This document shows, in pieces, positions 17,490 to 27,005 of a DNA stretch of 64,000 bases; positions within the stretch are counted from its first letter, which is position 1, and each line of letters begins with the position of its first letter. The translations under genes were made by a program, and so were the position numbers. Location: the NCBI GenBank assembly GCA_043289735.1, contig CP171343.1, positions 992,001-1,056,000 of the forward strand, in the 5' to 3' direction. The notes under the pieces are model-generated. The model had not been told where the DNA came from, made no database searches, and was given only the letters and a program-made list of their open reading frames with translations. Source of the DNA: Acetilactobacillus jinshanensis_A (GTDB lineage Bacteria > Bacillota > Bacilli > Lactobacillales > Lactobacillaceae).

Positions 17490-18461
17490 ATCAATTCACC
17501 TCCTGCCAATGATTTTAACCAAGCTAACGTCTTTAACGTTATCATTTCTAAAATATTTTGGAAATTAACGTTTTCTATCAATAATTGATGGATCTTTAAC
17601 GTCATGTCGATAATCTTTAATAATTGATCGGTGGTAATCCGTTTGGAAACTTTACGATGGTGGAATAACTTTGCGGGAATTTCAGTTCCTCGCGCTTTAC
17701 GTTTTTGAACTTGACGTTCATCACGTCGCACCAGATCTGAATTAGCATCTCCGCCGTGATTTCACGGTCCCGATGGTTATTAATCAGCGGCATGATTCTG
17801 AATTGAACTAACGGGTACGCCAGCTGATTGCCCTAGTAATCTGTTTGAACCAATTAGCGGTCGAAACGTCGTTGGTTAAAGTCGCCAATAAATTATCTTG
17901 GCTCGGCGGAATCTTAGCGGCGCTCAATTCATGATAAAAGACCTTCCGGGGTACCGACGGCAATTCAACGACCTGGGTTCGCGAAATAATGGTGGATAAA
18001 ATTGCTGATTTATCGTTGGTCAAGAGAAACGATACGACGTTGCCCGAGGGTTCCTCGATAAATTTCAATAAACTATTGGCGGCGCTAACCGTCATTCGGT
18101 CGGCATCGTTAATAATAAAGACCTTTAAGTTGCCTTCAACGGCGCTTTTTGAGAATTCAGCTTTCAAATAACGAATCTGATCAATCTTAATACTCTGACC
18201 GCGCGGACTGACGATCACCACGTCCGGATGTTCATGTTTAGCAATTCGCTGGCATTCGTTACATTTTCCGCACGGGTAATTTTTCTGGACCTGTTTGCAG
18301 AACAGCCGCATGGTAATGGTCAACGCCAAAGCTAGTTTACCCGATCCCGGTTCGCCGCAGAGTAAATATGCGTGAGAGAGCTGCTGGTTATGGACCACTT
18401 CCATAAAATGATGCGTTAACGAATTTTGTTTTCGAACTGCTTCGTTAATAACTGAATTCAT
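17432..18461 (-). CDS. holB: DNA polymerase III delta-prime subunit HolB, frameshifted
   Basis: Clamp-loader subunit. The first 200 residues are typical: SHAYLLCGEPGSGKLALAL, zinc-finger CGKCNEC, and the SRC-like ISRTQVVELP. The open frame ends early at 17808 (…AISWRTR). Adding one G to the CCC (plus strand) run at 17831-17833 continues into AYPLVQFRIMPLINN; a second one-base addition near 17668-17682 continues into FHHRKVSKRITTDQLL and IENVNFQNILEMITLK, the expected C-terminal domain. The true stop is probably close to 17490-17510 rather than 17432. HolB is essential in relatives, so the breaks deserve raw-read checks. Confidence 0.85.
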
Positions 18462-18481
18462 ACACTAAATCCTCGACTCAT

Positions 18482-18807
18482 TTAAAACCGGTAAAACTTT
18501 TCCATGGGCAAGACCATCACGGTGGCGCCACCAACCCGAACGTTAACGGGTGCTGACGTGTTATTAGCACCGCCGTCAATATTAACCGACGGCGTAATCG
18601 AATACTTTCGGGCTTGGAAAATCTTTTTAATCAACTAAATTAACTTCGACAACTGATGATCACGAATTTCGATCATATAAGTCGTGTTGCCGGCTCTTAA
18701 AAAGCCGCCGGTCGACGATAATTTAGTGGCGGTAATATGCCGTTTAATTAACTCGTCCGTAACTTGGCGGCATCTTTATTTGGCATAACCGCGATCACTA
18801 ACTTCAT
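18482..18807 (-). CDS. darA: Cyclic-di-AMP receptor DarA/YaaQ (PII-like), disrupted
   Basis: A PII-like signal protein that binds c-di-AMP. Start MKLVIAVMPNKDAA overlaps the tmk stop as TGATG. The frame breaks after ~17 residues; adding one A near 18764 gives KVTDELIKRHITATKLSSTGGFLRAGNTTY, matching the family (shown here in two parts: KVTDELIKRHITATKL and SSTGGFLRAGNTTY). A further stop or pair of indels lies near 18640-18655, then ARKYSITPSVNIDGG and VNVRVGGATVMVLPMEKFYRF end at 18482. Either a recent pseudogene or consensus errors. Position between tmk and holB is standard. Confidence 0.75.
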
Positions 18808-19412
18808 CACAAATTCTCCTTAAATTTAAGCTGAGCGTCTTGATTAGCGTCAATCACCTTAATCCGCCGCGGATTAGCTTCCGCTAGCTGATCATAAGCC
18901 CGATTCACCCGCTGATGAAAACTAAGCTTTTCCCGATCCAACCGATCCATCTTATTCTGCCGATGTTCTTTAATTCGATCCAAGCCCACTTTAGCGGGAA
19001 TCTTAAAGTAAATCGTCAGATCGGGCTCCAAGCCGCCGGTGGCGTAACGATTTAACTTTTGAACCGGACCGAAGCCTAACTGACGGCCACCGCCTTGATA
19101 AGCGATCGAACTGTCGACGTAACGATCACAAAGGACCGTTCGGCCGGCTTGGAGGGCGGGAACGATATCCTGGACCACGTGCTGACGGCGAGAAGCTGCA
19201 TATAATAACGCTTCTGTCCTGGCGTCCATCGCGGTATTCTTAGGATCCAGAATCACGTGCCGAATCTCTTCAGCAATCCGGTCACCACCCGGTTCACGGG
19301 TGATCAACGGCGCTTGGCCCGCCGTCGGCTGAATTAATTTAAAGACCCGGCTTAAAGCCGTCGTCTTACCAGCTCCGTCAGATCCTTCAAAAGAAATAAA
19401 CTTACCTTTCAT
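18807..19412 (-). CDS. tmk: Thymidylate kinase
   Basis: Phosphorylates dTMP to dTDP. The sequence shows the P-loop FEGSDGAGKTT (~8-18), the DR(Y/H) motif CDRYVDSSIAYQGGGRQLG and the lid region. At 201 residues it is about ten shorter than usual at the C-terminus, ending QDAQLKFKENL within the ribosome binding site of yaaQ; a late frameshift is possible but not demonstrable. It lies in the recR-tmk-yaaQ-holB block. Confidence 0.95.
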   Translation of the reverse strand: MKGKFISFEGSDGAGKTTALSRVFKLIQPTAGQAPLITREPGGDRIAEEIRHVILDPKNTAMDARTEALLYAASRRQHVVQDIVPALQAGRTVLCDRYVDSSIAYQGGGRQLGFGPVQKLNRYATGGLEPDLTIYFKIPAKVGLDRIKEHRQNKMDRLDREKLSFHQRVNRAYDQLAEANPRRIKVIDANQDAQLKFKENL

Positions 19413-19446
19413 ATCTATATACCTCGACTAACTCGAGCTAGTCTAC

Positions 19447-20046
19447 TTACATTTGCGTTCGATCTTTCATCGCTCGATACAACGTCATTTCATCCGCGTA
19501 TTCGATATCGCTGCCGGCGGACAAACCATGGGCTAACCGGGTTACTTTGATCCCGGCCGGCTTAATCAGCTTCGACAGATACATCGCGGTAGCTTCACCT
19601 TCGGGCGTGGCGTTAGTTGCGATAATGACTTCGTTAACTTGCGAATTTTTCTGAAGCCGCTTTAGCAGCGATTTAATGTTCAAATCCTGCGGACCGCGGC
19701 CTTCCATCGGTGATAGAACCCCGTGTAAAACATGGTAAAGACCGTGATAATCCTTCATCTTTTCCATGACCATCACGTCTTTCGGATGTTCAACCACTAA
19801 AATCTTGGTACGGTCCCGACGCGGATCCTTACAGATCTCACAGGGATCGGTTTCGGTCAAATTACCGCAGATTGAACAGTAAGTTAACTTATCTTTAACG
19901 TCAATTAAGGCCTGCGCAAAGTTCTTAACGTCGTCTTTATTCATGTTTACGGTAAAGTACGCCAACCGAACGGCAGTCTTTCGACCGACGCCGGGTAAAC
20001 GCATGTAACTGCTGATTAATTTAGCAATGGGTTCAGGATATTGCAT
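19447..20046 (-). CDS. recR: Recombination protein RecR
   Basis: Works with RecF/RecO in loading RecA on gapped DNA. The 199-residue protein shows the helix-hairpin-helix MRLPGVGRKTAVRLAY, the C4 zinc finger CSICGNLTETDPCEIC (~57-72) and the Toprim segment KILVVEHPKDVMVMEK. Full length. It follows ebfC by ~25 bp, the common arrangement. Confidence 0.97.
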   Translation of the reverse strand: MQYPEPIAKLISSYMRLPGVGRKTAVRLAYFTVNMNKDDVKNFAQALIDVKDKLTYCSICGNLTETDPCEICKDPRRDRTKILVVEHPKDVMVMEKMKDYHGLYHVLHGVLSPMEGRGPQDLNIKSLLKRLQKNSQVNEVIIATNATPEGEATAMYLSKLIKPAGIKVTRLAHGLSAGSDIEYADEMTLYRAMKDRTQM

Positions 20047-20071
20047 CTAATTACCTTCCCGTTCAAAATCG

Positions 20072-20383
20072 TTACATTCCAGGAATGTTCTTGGTGTATT
20101 TACCTAAAGCGTTCTTGGTTGCAGGCTTAATCTGCTTCATGGCATCGTTAGTGGCGCTTACGATCAAATCGGATAACGTATCAGGATCTTTGGGATCGAT
20201 GGCCTTCGGGTTCATCTTAATGTCCTGCATCTTATGGTCACCGGTAAAGGTAACCGTAACTAAATTTTCGGGCGACTTACCAACAAACTTTTGCTGATTG
20301 ATGTTTTGCTGATCGGATCCCATCTGTTTCTGAATCCGTTTGACCTGCTTCATCATTTTGCCCATGTTCATTCCGCGCATCAT
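20072..20383 (-). CDS. ebfC: Nucleoid-associated protein, YbaB/EbfC family
   Basis: Small DNA-binding dimer encoded between dnaX and recR. The 103-residue sequence begins MMRGMNMGKMMKQVKRIQKQM and has the family core VTVTFTGDHKMQDIKMNPKAID. Length normal. Function in vivo is poorly defined even in model species. Confidence 0.94.
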   Translation of the reverse strand: MMRGMNMGKMMKQVKRIQKQMGSDQQNINQQKFVGKSPENLVTVTFTGDHKMQDIKMNPKAIDPKDPDTLSDLIVSATNDAMKQIKPATKNALGKYTKNIPGM

Positions 20384-20410
20384 ACCTAATCGTCTCCTTT
20401 AATTAATATT

Positions 20411-21978
20411 TTAATCATCTTTAATTTGAAGAATTTTATTAATATCTTTACCAAATAATTTAACGGCCCTTCGTTTACTTAATTGAGCTCGTTTTTTAGC
20501 GGGACTTTCCAACGAATGATTAACTACCCGCGGCCGGTGCTTCAGATAATAGTCCCGGCGAATCTTCGGCCACTGCGAATCCGGAACGAAGGCCACGGAC
20601 GGTAAGTTGCCCACGATCTGATCTAAATCACTACTCAGCGTTTTGATCAAACTCTTATTTTCACTGGCCCGTTCGTAGAAGAACGAATAAGTAAAGGCGA
20701 CCACGATTCCTTTTTTACTGGCAGCCACCGGTTTAGAAACGCTCATCATGGCACGGTCAGTCACCGGCAATTTATTAACGATCTCGTTCCAGGCGGACTT
20801 CATTCGATCGAGATCCGGACGGGTCGCGTGATTTAAGATCGGGTAAACCTTAGCCAAATCAACATTAACTGATTAACCTGACGGGCTAAATCATTACGAA
20901 GCGTCGCGATCCGGACCGTCAAAATTTCCAGATAAACGTCCGGATGAACCGTAAACCGCATTCGCTCCTCAACGTCATCGACCCGGCCGACGATTCGATA
21001 AATTAAATCGGGACTAATCTGCTTAGCCAGCCGCTTAAAATTATCGTCAACGATCCCCAGTTCCTTTTTTAGGATCATCTGGGGTGACTGCTGATACAGC
21101 AACAGATCCTGGCAATAATTAATCAGTTCGTTAACGAACTGATTAGCGTCCTTCCCGGAATCCAGGATCTTTTGAACGTCGGCCAACGCGTGACTCACGT
21201 CGTGATCCATGACCTCTTTCAAATATCGATCCATCAGATCATTGGTAACGCTGCCGGTGACCCGTAAGGCGTCTTTATAGGTAACGTGATCCTTACCGTA
21301 AGACATAACCTCGTCCAGGATACTTAAAGCGTCTCGCATCCCGCCTTCGGCAGCTCGGGCAATGACCTTTAGAGCCTTGTCGTCATAGGTGACCTTTTCG
21401 TGCTTTAAAATGTATTCCATTCGGGCCAAAATGTCCTGAGGCTGAATCCGACGAAAGTTAAAACGCTGTGTTCTTGAAATAATCGTAGCCGGAATCTTCT
21501 GCGGTTCGGTCGTCGCCATGATAAAGATTACGTGTGCCGGGGGTTCTTCTAACGTCTTTAACAAAGCGTTAAAGGCACCGGTCGACAGCATATGGACTTC
21601 ATCAATGATGTATACCTTATACTTAGCCTGAGTCGGAGCGTATTTAGCTTTATCACGAACGTTTCGGATCTCATCGACCCCGTTATTAGATGCGGCATCG
21701 ATTTCAATCACGTCGTTCAGTTTCCCAGCGGTGATCGCTTTACAAATCTTACAATGATTACACGGTTCCCCATCCTTTTGGTTGGGACAGTTAACCGCCT
21801 TAGCTAAGATTTTCGCAGCGGAAGTTTTACCGGTTCCTCGAGGACCGGCAAACAAATAAGCATGACTGATCTGGCCCGTAATAATCGCGTTTTTAAAGGT
21901 CTGCGTAATCACGTGCTGACCAATCAGTTCATCAAACCGCTGGGGACGCCAAACTCGGTACAAAGCCCGGTAACTCAT
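20411..21978 (-). CDS. dnaX: DNA polymerase III gamma/tau subunit, frameshift before C-terminal tau domain
   Basis: Clamp-loader ATPase that also holds the core polymerase and helicase through its C-terminal tau region. The 381-residue first frame has YRVWRPQRFDELIGQ, P-loop AGPRGTGKTSAAK (~44), zinc cysteines (CPNQKDGEPCNHCKIC) and the sensor region RTQRFNFRRI; it ends LMLIWLRFTRS. The next frame, from ~20866 to 20411, codes the tau C-terminal domain (LAKVYPILNHATRP onward). Adding one A at 20865-20867 joins them as QVNQLNVDLAKVYP. No Escherichia-type A-AAA-AAG slippery sequence or hairpin is seen there, so programmed frameshifting is not supported. Without repair only a gamma-like protein is made. 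Confidence 0.9.
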
Positions 21979-22082
21979 GGTGATTTCCTTTCATCAAATC
22001 TAAATTCCTGCTACTTTTAAATTATATTATTTCAGCCGCTTTAAATCCACATCGAGAACAGATTTTAAACTTAAAAATATAA

Positions 22083-22116
22083 AAGGCCCTTAATCAATCT
22101 AATGACTAAGGACCTT
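22083..22116 (-). terminator. Terminator after the SRP RNA gene
   Basis: Minus-strand hairpin with arms AAGGTCCTTAGTCAT and its near complement ending AAGGGCCTTTT, then an AT-rich tail. It lies downstream of the SRP RNA and ahead of dnaX. Confidence 0.75.
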
Positions 22117-22147
22117 CCTCTTCTTTAAAATATTAATTTCAAATCAA

Positions 22148-22238
22148 CGAGAAGCACAAGGCGAGTCTTACTTAGCGCTGCTCCCTCTCGGGCCTGACAC
22201 AGTTCATAAGGACACCTTTGCTTCAGGGCCTTTCGGCA
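22148..22238 (-). ncRNA. ffs: Signal recognition particle RNA (small bacterial type)
   Basis: The minus strand contains the conserved SRP domain IV core GTGTCAGGCCCGAGAGGGAG followed by CAGCGC, a close match to the GTCAGG...AGCAG loop that binds Ffh, flanked by long complementary arms (GGTGTCCTT / AAGACTCGCC). Placement between tadA and dnaX is the usual site in lactobacilli. Exact ends are estimates. Confidence 0.88.
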
Positions 22239-22252
22239 TTATTAATAATAAC

Positions 22253-22714
22253 TTATTTAAGAAAAATTGTCCAATCATTTCTGACGGCGCTGCCGGAAGA
22301 ATCGCCGCATCTTATCAGCGGCTTGACCTGGTGATTAAGGCGCTGATCCGTGGGGATTTGATAAAGGCTGTCGACGCCGCCGAATTTCGGATCCGGGGCC
22401 CCGTAATAGAGGTGCCGCATTCGAGCGTTCACGATCGCGCCGGCACACATAATGCACGGCTCGATCGTCACGTACATATCGCAATCTTCAAGTCGCCAAC
22501 TGTGCAAATTATCACAAGCTTCCTGGATTGCGTACAACTCGGCATGGCCTAAAGCATCCTGTGACATTTCACGCAGGTTATGGCCGGTCCCGATCACTTT
22601 ATGGTCACGAACGATCACGGCACCGATCGGCACTTCGTTGATCAAAGCCGAATAATCGGCTTGCTGCAACGCCATTCGCATGTACTTATATACTTTATGA
22701 TCCATTTTATTCAT
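22253..22714 (-). CDS. tadA: tRNA-specific adenosine deaminase TadA
   Basis: Converts the wobble adenosine of tRNA-Arg(ACG) to inosine. The 153-residue protein has the zinc and proton-shuttle motif HAELYAI (~57) and PCIMCAGAI (~87-95), the cytidine/deoxycytidylate deaminase signature. The start overlaps the stop of the upstream methyltransferase gene. Full length. Confidence 0.95.
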   Translation of the reverse strand: MNKMDHKVYKYMRMALQQADYSALINEVPIGAVIVRDHKVIGTGHNLREMSQDALGHAELYAIQEACDNLHSWRLEDCDMYVTIEPCIMCAGAIVNARMRHLYYGAPDPKFGGVDSLYQIPTDQRLNHQVKPLIRCGDSSGSAVRNDWTIFLK

Positions 22715-23316
22715 CCTCGATAAACACTCTTTAAAACGTAATAACCTTTATCTCGCTTAACGATCTGACAATTACCGTAAGTTTTTGTCATGGCTCGTTT
22801 AGCTGACGGTTCACCCTGCTTTCGGCGAACCACGGCGGTTAACGTTCCGTTCGGCACTAAATAATGCTGAGCTCCGGTCAACATGGCCATCACGATCTTC
22901 TTACCAGCTCGAATCGGTGGATTAGTTACGATTCCGGCAAATTTTTGATCGATATTGTCATACACATTCGAACTACCGACCGGTACGTTACTTAAATGAT
23001 TCAACTTAACGTTCTTGCGAGCCAGCTTTAGGGCCAAATTATTAACGTCGGTTAAAACGAAATTGCGATCCGGATGAGCTTTAGCTAAAGCGATCCCGAT
23101 CGGTCCGTAACCACAGCCCAAATCAAGAACGGCGCCCTTTGGCATTTCATCAACGTTGGTATACTTTATAATCACCCGTGAACCGTAATCCACGGTATAT
23201 TTTGAAAAGACCCCGTTATCACTCATAAAGTGAAGAACGTTCCCCAATAATTTAAACGTCCATCGTCGAACCTGATGATGGACGTGGGGATTTTTAGAAT
23301 AATAATATTCAGCCAT
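22711..23316 (-). CDS. RsmC-like class I SAM-dependent methyltransferase (YbxB family)
   Basis: Probable 16S rRNA guanine-N2 methyltransferase. The 201-residue protein has the SAM-binding block AVLDLGCGYGPIGIALAKAHP (~79; here given only as LDLGCGYGPIGIALA) and the NPPxR-type catalytic motif IVTNPPIRAGK (~136). It is single-domain, as in Gram-positive YbxB, unlike two-domain RsmC. It overlaps tadA by 4 bp and is divergent from nrdE. Target is inferred from the family. Confidence 0.88.
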   Translation of the reverse strand: MAEYYYSKNPHVHHQVRRWTFKLLGNVLHFMSDNGVFSKYTVDYGSRVIIKYTNVDEMPKGAVLDLGCGYGPIGIALAKAHPDRNFVLTDVNNLALKLARKNVKLNHLSNVPVGSSNVYDNIDQKFAGIVTNPPIRAGKKIVMAMLTGAQHYLVPNGTLTAVVRRKQGEPSAKRAMTKTYGNCQIVKRDKGYYVLKSVYRG

Positions 23317-23357
23317 CGTTTACCCACTTTCAAAACTAAATTTAATTCAAATATTTG

Positions 23358-23402
23358 CACTATATTTAGTGTTTTCACTCCGTTTTCATACTAAATATGG
23401 CA
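23358..23402. promoter_or_regulatory. Candidate tandem NrdR boxes upstream of nrdE
   Basis: CACTATATTTAGTG (23358-23371) closely matches the NrdR box palindrome. A second, weaker copy (ATACTAAATATGGC, 23389-23402) lies 31 bp further, three helical turns, the spacing typical of paired NrdR boxes. A possible promoter follows (-35 TTGAAT 23413-23418, -10 TACACT 23435-23440). NrdR represses ribonucleotide reductase operons in most bacteria. Confidence 0.62.
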
Positions 23403-23525
23403 GCCGCTCAAATTGAATTTTTATTCATCTGATGTACACTTTTAATTGTAACCGCGATTCAAAATTAAATTAATAATCTGTCTTTTTCCTATTTTTCTGA
23501 TTTTTCACTTAAAGGGGACTAACCA

Positions 23526-25694
23526 ATGGCGTTAAGTAAGTTGCACAACGTGTCATACTTCGAACTCAATAACGAAATCAACATCCCGTCACACGGTAAG
23601 ATCCAGTTAGATAAGGATCAGGAAGCTCTACACGCCTTCTTAAAAGAAAACGTCGAACCCAATACCATTCGATTTAAGTCCCTTCGTGATCGAATTAACT
23701 ACTTAATTTCTCACGATTACATCGAATCGGGGTTTATCAAGAAGTACCCGTTCGCGTTTATTGAAAAGCTATATCGTTATCTTAAATCACAGCATTTTCA
23801 TTTCAAATCGTTCATGGCCGCTTATAAATACTACGTTCAATACACGCTAAAGACCAACGATAACGAATACTACCTAGAAAACTATATCGACCGAGTTGCC
23901 GCTAACGCTTTATTATTCGCCGACGGTAACCAGAAGCTATGCATGGAAATCGCTTCTGAAATGATTCATCAGCGTTATCAGCCAGCTACGCCCAGTTTCC
24001 TTAACGCCGGCCGAAAGCGCCGTGGTGAATTCGTTTCCTGTTTCTTAATTCAGACTACCGATAACATGAACACGATCGGCCGAACCATTAATTCCGCTCT
24101 GCAGCTATCCAAGATCGGCGGCGGGGTTGGAATCAACCTTTCCAACTTACGTGCCGCCGGCGATCCCATTAAAAAGATCAAAGGTGCCGCCAGCGGAGTC
24201 GTTCCGGTCATGAAATTATTAGAAGACAGCTTTTCTTATTCTAACCAATTAGGTCAGCGTCAAGGTGCCGGAGTCGTTTACTTAAGCGTCTTCCATCCTG
24301 ACATTGAAGCTTTCTTAGGTGCCAAAAAAGAAAACGCCGATGAAAAGATTCGTGTCAACACCCTATCATTAGGAATCACGGTCCCTGACAAGTTCTACCA
24401 GCTCTGCCGTGAAAACAAGGAAATGTACATGTTCAGTCCTTATGACGTTCAACGGGTTTATGGAGTTCCGTTCTCTTACGTCGACATCACTAAGGAATAC
24501 GACAAGATGGTCGCTAATCCGCAGATTCACAAGAAGCACATGCCGGCCCGTGAATTAGAAAACGACATCAGCATGCTTCAGCAGGAATCCGGTTATCCAT
24601 ACATCGTGAACATCGATACCGCTAACCGTGATAACCCGATCGACGGTAAAATCGTTATGAGCAACCTGTGCTCCGAAATCATGCAGGTCATGAAGCCGTC
24701 CGTCGTGGATGATGAACAGCATTTCGCTAAATTAGGCACCGACGTTTCCTGTAACTTAGGATCCACCAACATCGTTAATCTGATGGCTTCGCCCAACTTC
24801 GGTAAATCCGTTGAAGCGATGACCCGGGCCTTAACCTTCGTTACCGACCATTCCAACATCAGCGTGGTTCCACCGGTTCAAAACGGGAACCAAAAGTCAC
24901 ATTCCATCGGCCTAGGTGGCATGGGACTGCACGGCTTCTTAGCTAAGAATCATATCTATTACGGTTCCAAGGTCGCCGTCGAATTTACCAGCGTTTACTT
25001 CATGCTACTAAACTACTGGACGTTAAAGACGTCCTGCCAAATCGCTAAAGAACGTCACCAGACCTTTTATAACTTCAAGAAGAGTAAATACGCCGACGGC
25101 AGCTACTTCAATAAATACGTTACTAAATACTGGGGCCCCCGTTTAAAGCGAACCAAAGAGTTATTTAAAGGCATCTTCGTCCCGGGGATCGAAGACTGGA
25201 AACGCTTAAAGGCCGCCGTTATGAAGTACGGCCTATATAACCAGAACCGGATGGCGATCGCGCCCAACGGTTCCATTTCGTACATCAACGATACGACCGC
25301 TAGCATTCATCCGATCATCGACCGAATCGAAGAACGTTACGAATCCAAGACCGGTAAGATTTATTACCCGGCTCCGTACCTATCTAACGATACGTTGCCT
25401 TATTATCAGTCCGCCTACGACATCGACATGCGAAAGGTCATCGATACTTACGCCGCTGCTCAGCAGCACGTCGACCAAAGTATGAGTATGACCATGTTCA
25501 TGCGGTCCACGATTCCAAAAGGCCTTTACGAATGGAAGAACCACGATAAGACCCAGAAGATGACGACCCGTGATCTTAACATCCTAAGAAATTACGCCTT
25601 TTATAAAGGAATCAAATCAATTTATTACGTCCGAACCTTTACCGATGATAAACGGGAAATCGGTGCTAATCAATGTAAGAGCTGTGAAATTTAA
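23526..25694 (+). CDS. nrdE: Class Ib ribonucleotide reductase alpha subunit NrdE
   Basis: Reduces ribonucleoside diphosphates to deoxy forms. The 722-residue protein has FVSCFLIQTTDNM, NLCSEIMQV with the radical-site cysteine environment, MGLHGFLA, the NGSISYINDTT region and the C-terminal redox pair in QCKSCEI. ATG start with AAAGGGG. The first gene of an nrdE-nrdF pair on the plus strand; nrdI and nrdH, needed for class Ib activation and reduction, are not in this window. Confidence 0.96.
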   Translation: MALSKLHNVSYFELNNEINIPSHGKIQLDKDQEALHAFLKENVEPNTIRFKSLRDRINYLISHDYIESGFIKKYPFAFIEKLYRYLKSQHFHFKSFMAAYKYYVQYTLKTNDNEYYLENYIDRVAANALLFADGNQKLCMEIASEMIHQRYQPATPSFLNAGRKRRGEFVSCFLIQTTDNMNTIGRTINSALQLSKIGGGVGINLSNLRAAGDPIKKIKGAASGVVPVMKLLEDSFSYSNQLGQRQGAGVVYLSVFHPDIEAFLGAKKENADEKIRVNTLSLGITVPDKFYQLCRENKEMYMFSPYDVQRVYGVPFSYVDITKEYDKMVANPQIHKKHMPARELENDISMLQQESGYPYIVNIDTANRDNPIDGKIVMSNLCSEIMQVMKPSVVDDEQHFAKLGTDVSCNLGSTNIVNLMASPNFGKSVEAMTRALTFVTDHSNISVVPPVQNGNQKSHSIGLGGMGLHGFLAKNHIYYGSKVAVEFTSVYFMLLNYWTLKTSCQIAKERHQTFYNFKKSKYADGSYFNKYVTKYWGPRLKRTKELFKGIFVPGIEDWKRLKAAVMKYGLYNQNRMAIAPNGSISYINDTTASIHPIIDRIEERYESKTGKIYYPAPYLSNDTLPYYQSAYDIDMRKVIDTYAAAQQHVDQSMSMTMFMRSTIPKGLYEWKNHDKTQKMTTRDLNILRNYAFYKGIKSIYYVRTFTDDKREIGANQCKSCEI

Positions 25695-25808
25695 TTTAAC
25701 GGTCGATTAACAGTGACTTTTTTGATATACTAAACACCATCTAAAAAGGTATAATATAAATGTCTTAAAAAATTACTTCAGGATAATCAGTAATTAAGGA
25801 GATTTTTA

Positions 25809-26921
25809 ATGAATAATTACAAAGCGATCAACTGGAATGACGTTAGCGACGAAATCGATAAAGCCACTTGGGAAAAACTAACTGAACAATTCTGGTTAGA
25901 TACCCGAGTTCCGTTATCCAACGATTTAAAAGACTGGCGATCATTAGATGATGATCATCGCTGGGTCGTTAGCCACGTCTTTGGTGGCTTAACTTTATTA
26001 GATACCCTTCAATCGCAAGACGGTATGGCTGCCTTACGAAAAGACGTTCGAACTCAGCAGGAAACCGCCGTTTTAAATAATATTCAGTTTATGGAATCCG
26101 TTCATGCTAAAAGTTATTCTTCAATTTTCTCCACGTTAAATACTCCTGATGAAATTACAGAAATCTTTAACTGGAGTGATACCGAAGAATTCTTACAGAA
26201 CAAAGCTAAACGAATTTATGAACTATACCATGACGATGAAGACCCGTTAAAGAAAAAGATTTCAAGTGTCTTCTTAGAAACCTTCCTGTTCTATTCCGGA
26301 TTCTTTACTCCGTTATGGTACTTAGGCCATAACAAGTTACCTAACGTTGCTGAAATCATTAAATTAATTCTTCGTGATGAATCCGTCCACGGTACTTACA
26401 TCGGTTATAAATTCCAGATCGGCTTTAATCAGTTAGACAAGCCGGAACAGCAACGGATTAAAGACTGGATGTATGACTTCTTATACGCTTTATACGAAAA
26501 CGAAGTTAAATACACCCACTTACTTTACGATCAAGTCGGCTGGACCGACAAAGTCTTAACCTTTATCCGTTACAACGCTAATAAAGCTTTAATGAATTTA
26601 GGTCAAGATCCGTTATTCCCAGATACCGCTAAAGACGTTGATCCGATCGTTATGAACGGGATCTCAACCACCACGGCCAACCATGACTTCTTCTCACAAG
26701 TTGGTAACGGTTACCGTTTAGGTCAGGTCGAAGCCATGAACAACAGTGATTACGACATCGGCCGTCCAAAAAAGGACTTAGGTAAGTTCTTCTATCCGGA
26801 TGATAAACATACCGGAAACGATTTAAAAGTCTCTAAGAAGGACTTATTTAAGGATCCTCAGAAGCAACGTGAAGCTAAACGCGCTAAAGATCAAGCTAAA
26901 AAGAATCATAAAAATAAATAA
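25809..26921 (+). CDS. nrdF: Class Ib ribonucleotide reductase beta subunit NrdF (extended C-terminus)
   Basis: Holds the dimetal-tyrosyl radical cofactor. Metal ligands and the radical tyrosine are visible in order: DTLQSQDG, ESVHAKSYS (Glu, His, Tyr), FLETFLFYSGFF and RDESVHGTYIG. At 370 residues it is about 30-40 longer than common NrdF. The conserved acidic SDYDIG tail is followed by ~45 extra residues rich in lysine (SKKDLFKDPQKQREAKRAKD). ATG with AAGGAG upstream. A terminator follows at 26945. Confidence 0.95.
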   Translation: MNNYKAINWNDVSDEIDKATWEKLTEQFWLDTRVPLSNDLKDWRSLDDDHRWVVSHVFGGLTLLDTLQSQDGMAALRKDVRTQQETAVLNNIQFMESVHAKSYSSIFSTLNTPDEITEIFNWSDTEEFLQNKAKRIYELYHDDEDPLKKKISSVFLETFLFYSGFFTPLWYLGHNKLPNVAEIIKLILRDESVHGTYIGYKFQIGFNQLDKPEQQRIKDWMYDFLYALYENEVKYTHLLYDQVGWTDKVLTFIRYNANKALMNLGQDPLFPDTAKDVDPIVMNGISTTTANHDFFSQVGNGYRLGQVEAMNNSDYDIGRPKKDLGKFFYPDDKHTGNDLKVSKKDLFKDPQKQREAKRAKDQAKKNHKNK

Positions 26922-26944
26922 CTTTAAAATTAATCCAAGAATCA

Positions 26945-26982
26945 AAAAAGTCCTGAAAATAATAATTTTCAGGATTTTTTAT
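26945..26982. terminator. Bidirectional terminator between nrdF and mprF
   Basis: Near-perfect hairpin AAAAAGTCCTGAAAAT / ATTTTCAGGATTTTTT with a 4-bp loop, flanked by A and T runs, between the convergent nrdF and mprF genes. Confidence 0.9.
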
Positions 26983-27005
26983 TATCTTATTTTCTTACTT
27001 AATTC

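Noticed and set aside
20830..20870. Programmed -1 frameshift in dnaX
   Set aside because: No slippery heptamer, internal Shine-Dalgarno or downstream hairpin seen; a one-base indel explains it better.
22120..22250. Possible small protein gene between tadA and dnaX
   Set aside because: The conserved SRP domain IV core shows it is an RNA gene.
23526..26921. Complete class Ib RNR operon with nrdH and nrdI
   Set aside because: Only nrdE and nrdF are present; no glutaredoxin-like NrdH or flavodoxin-like NrdI frame was found nearby.
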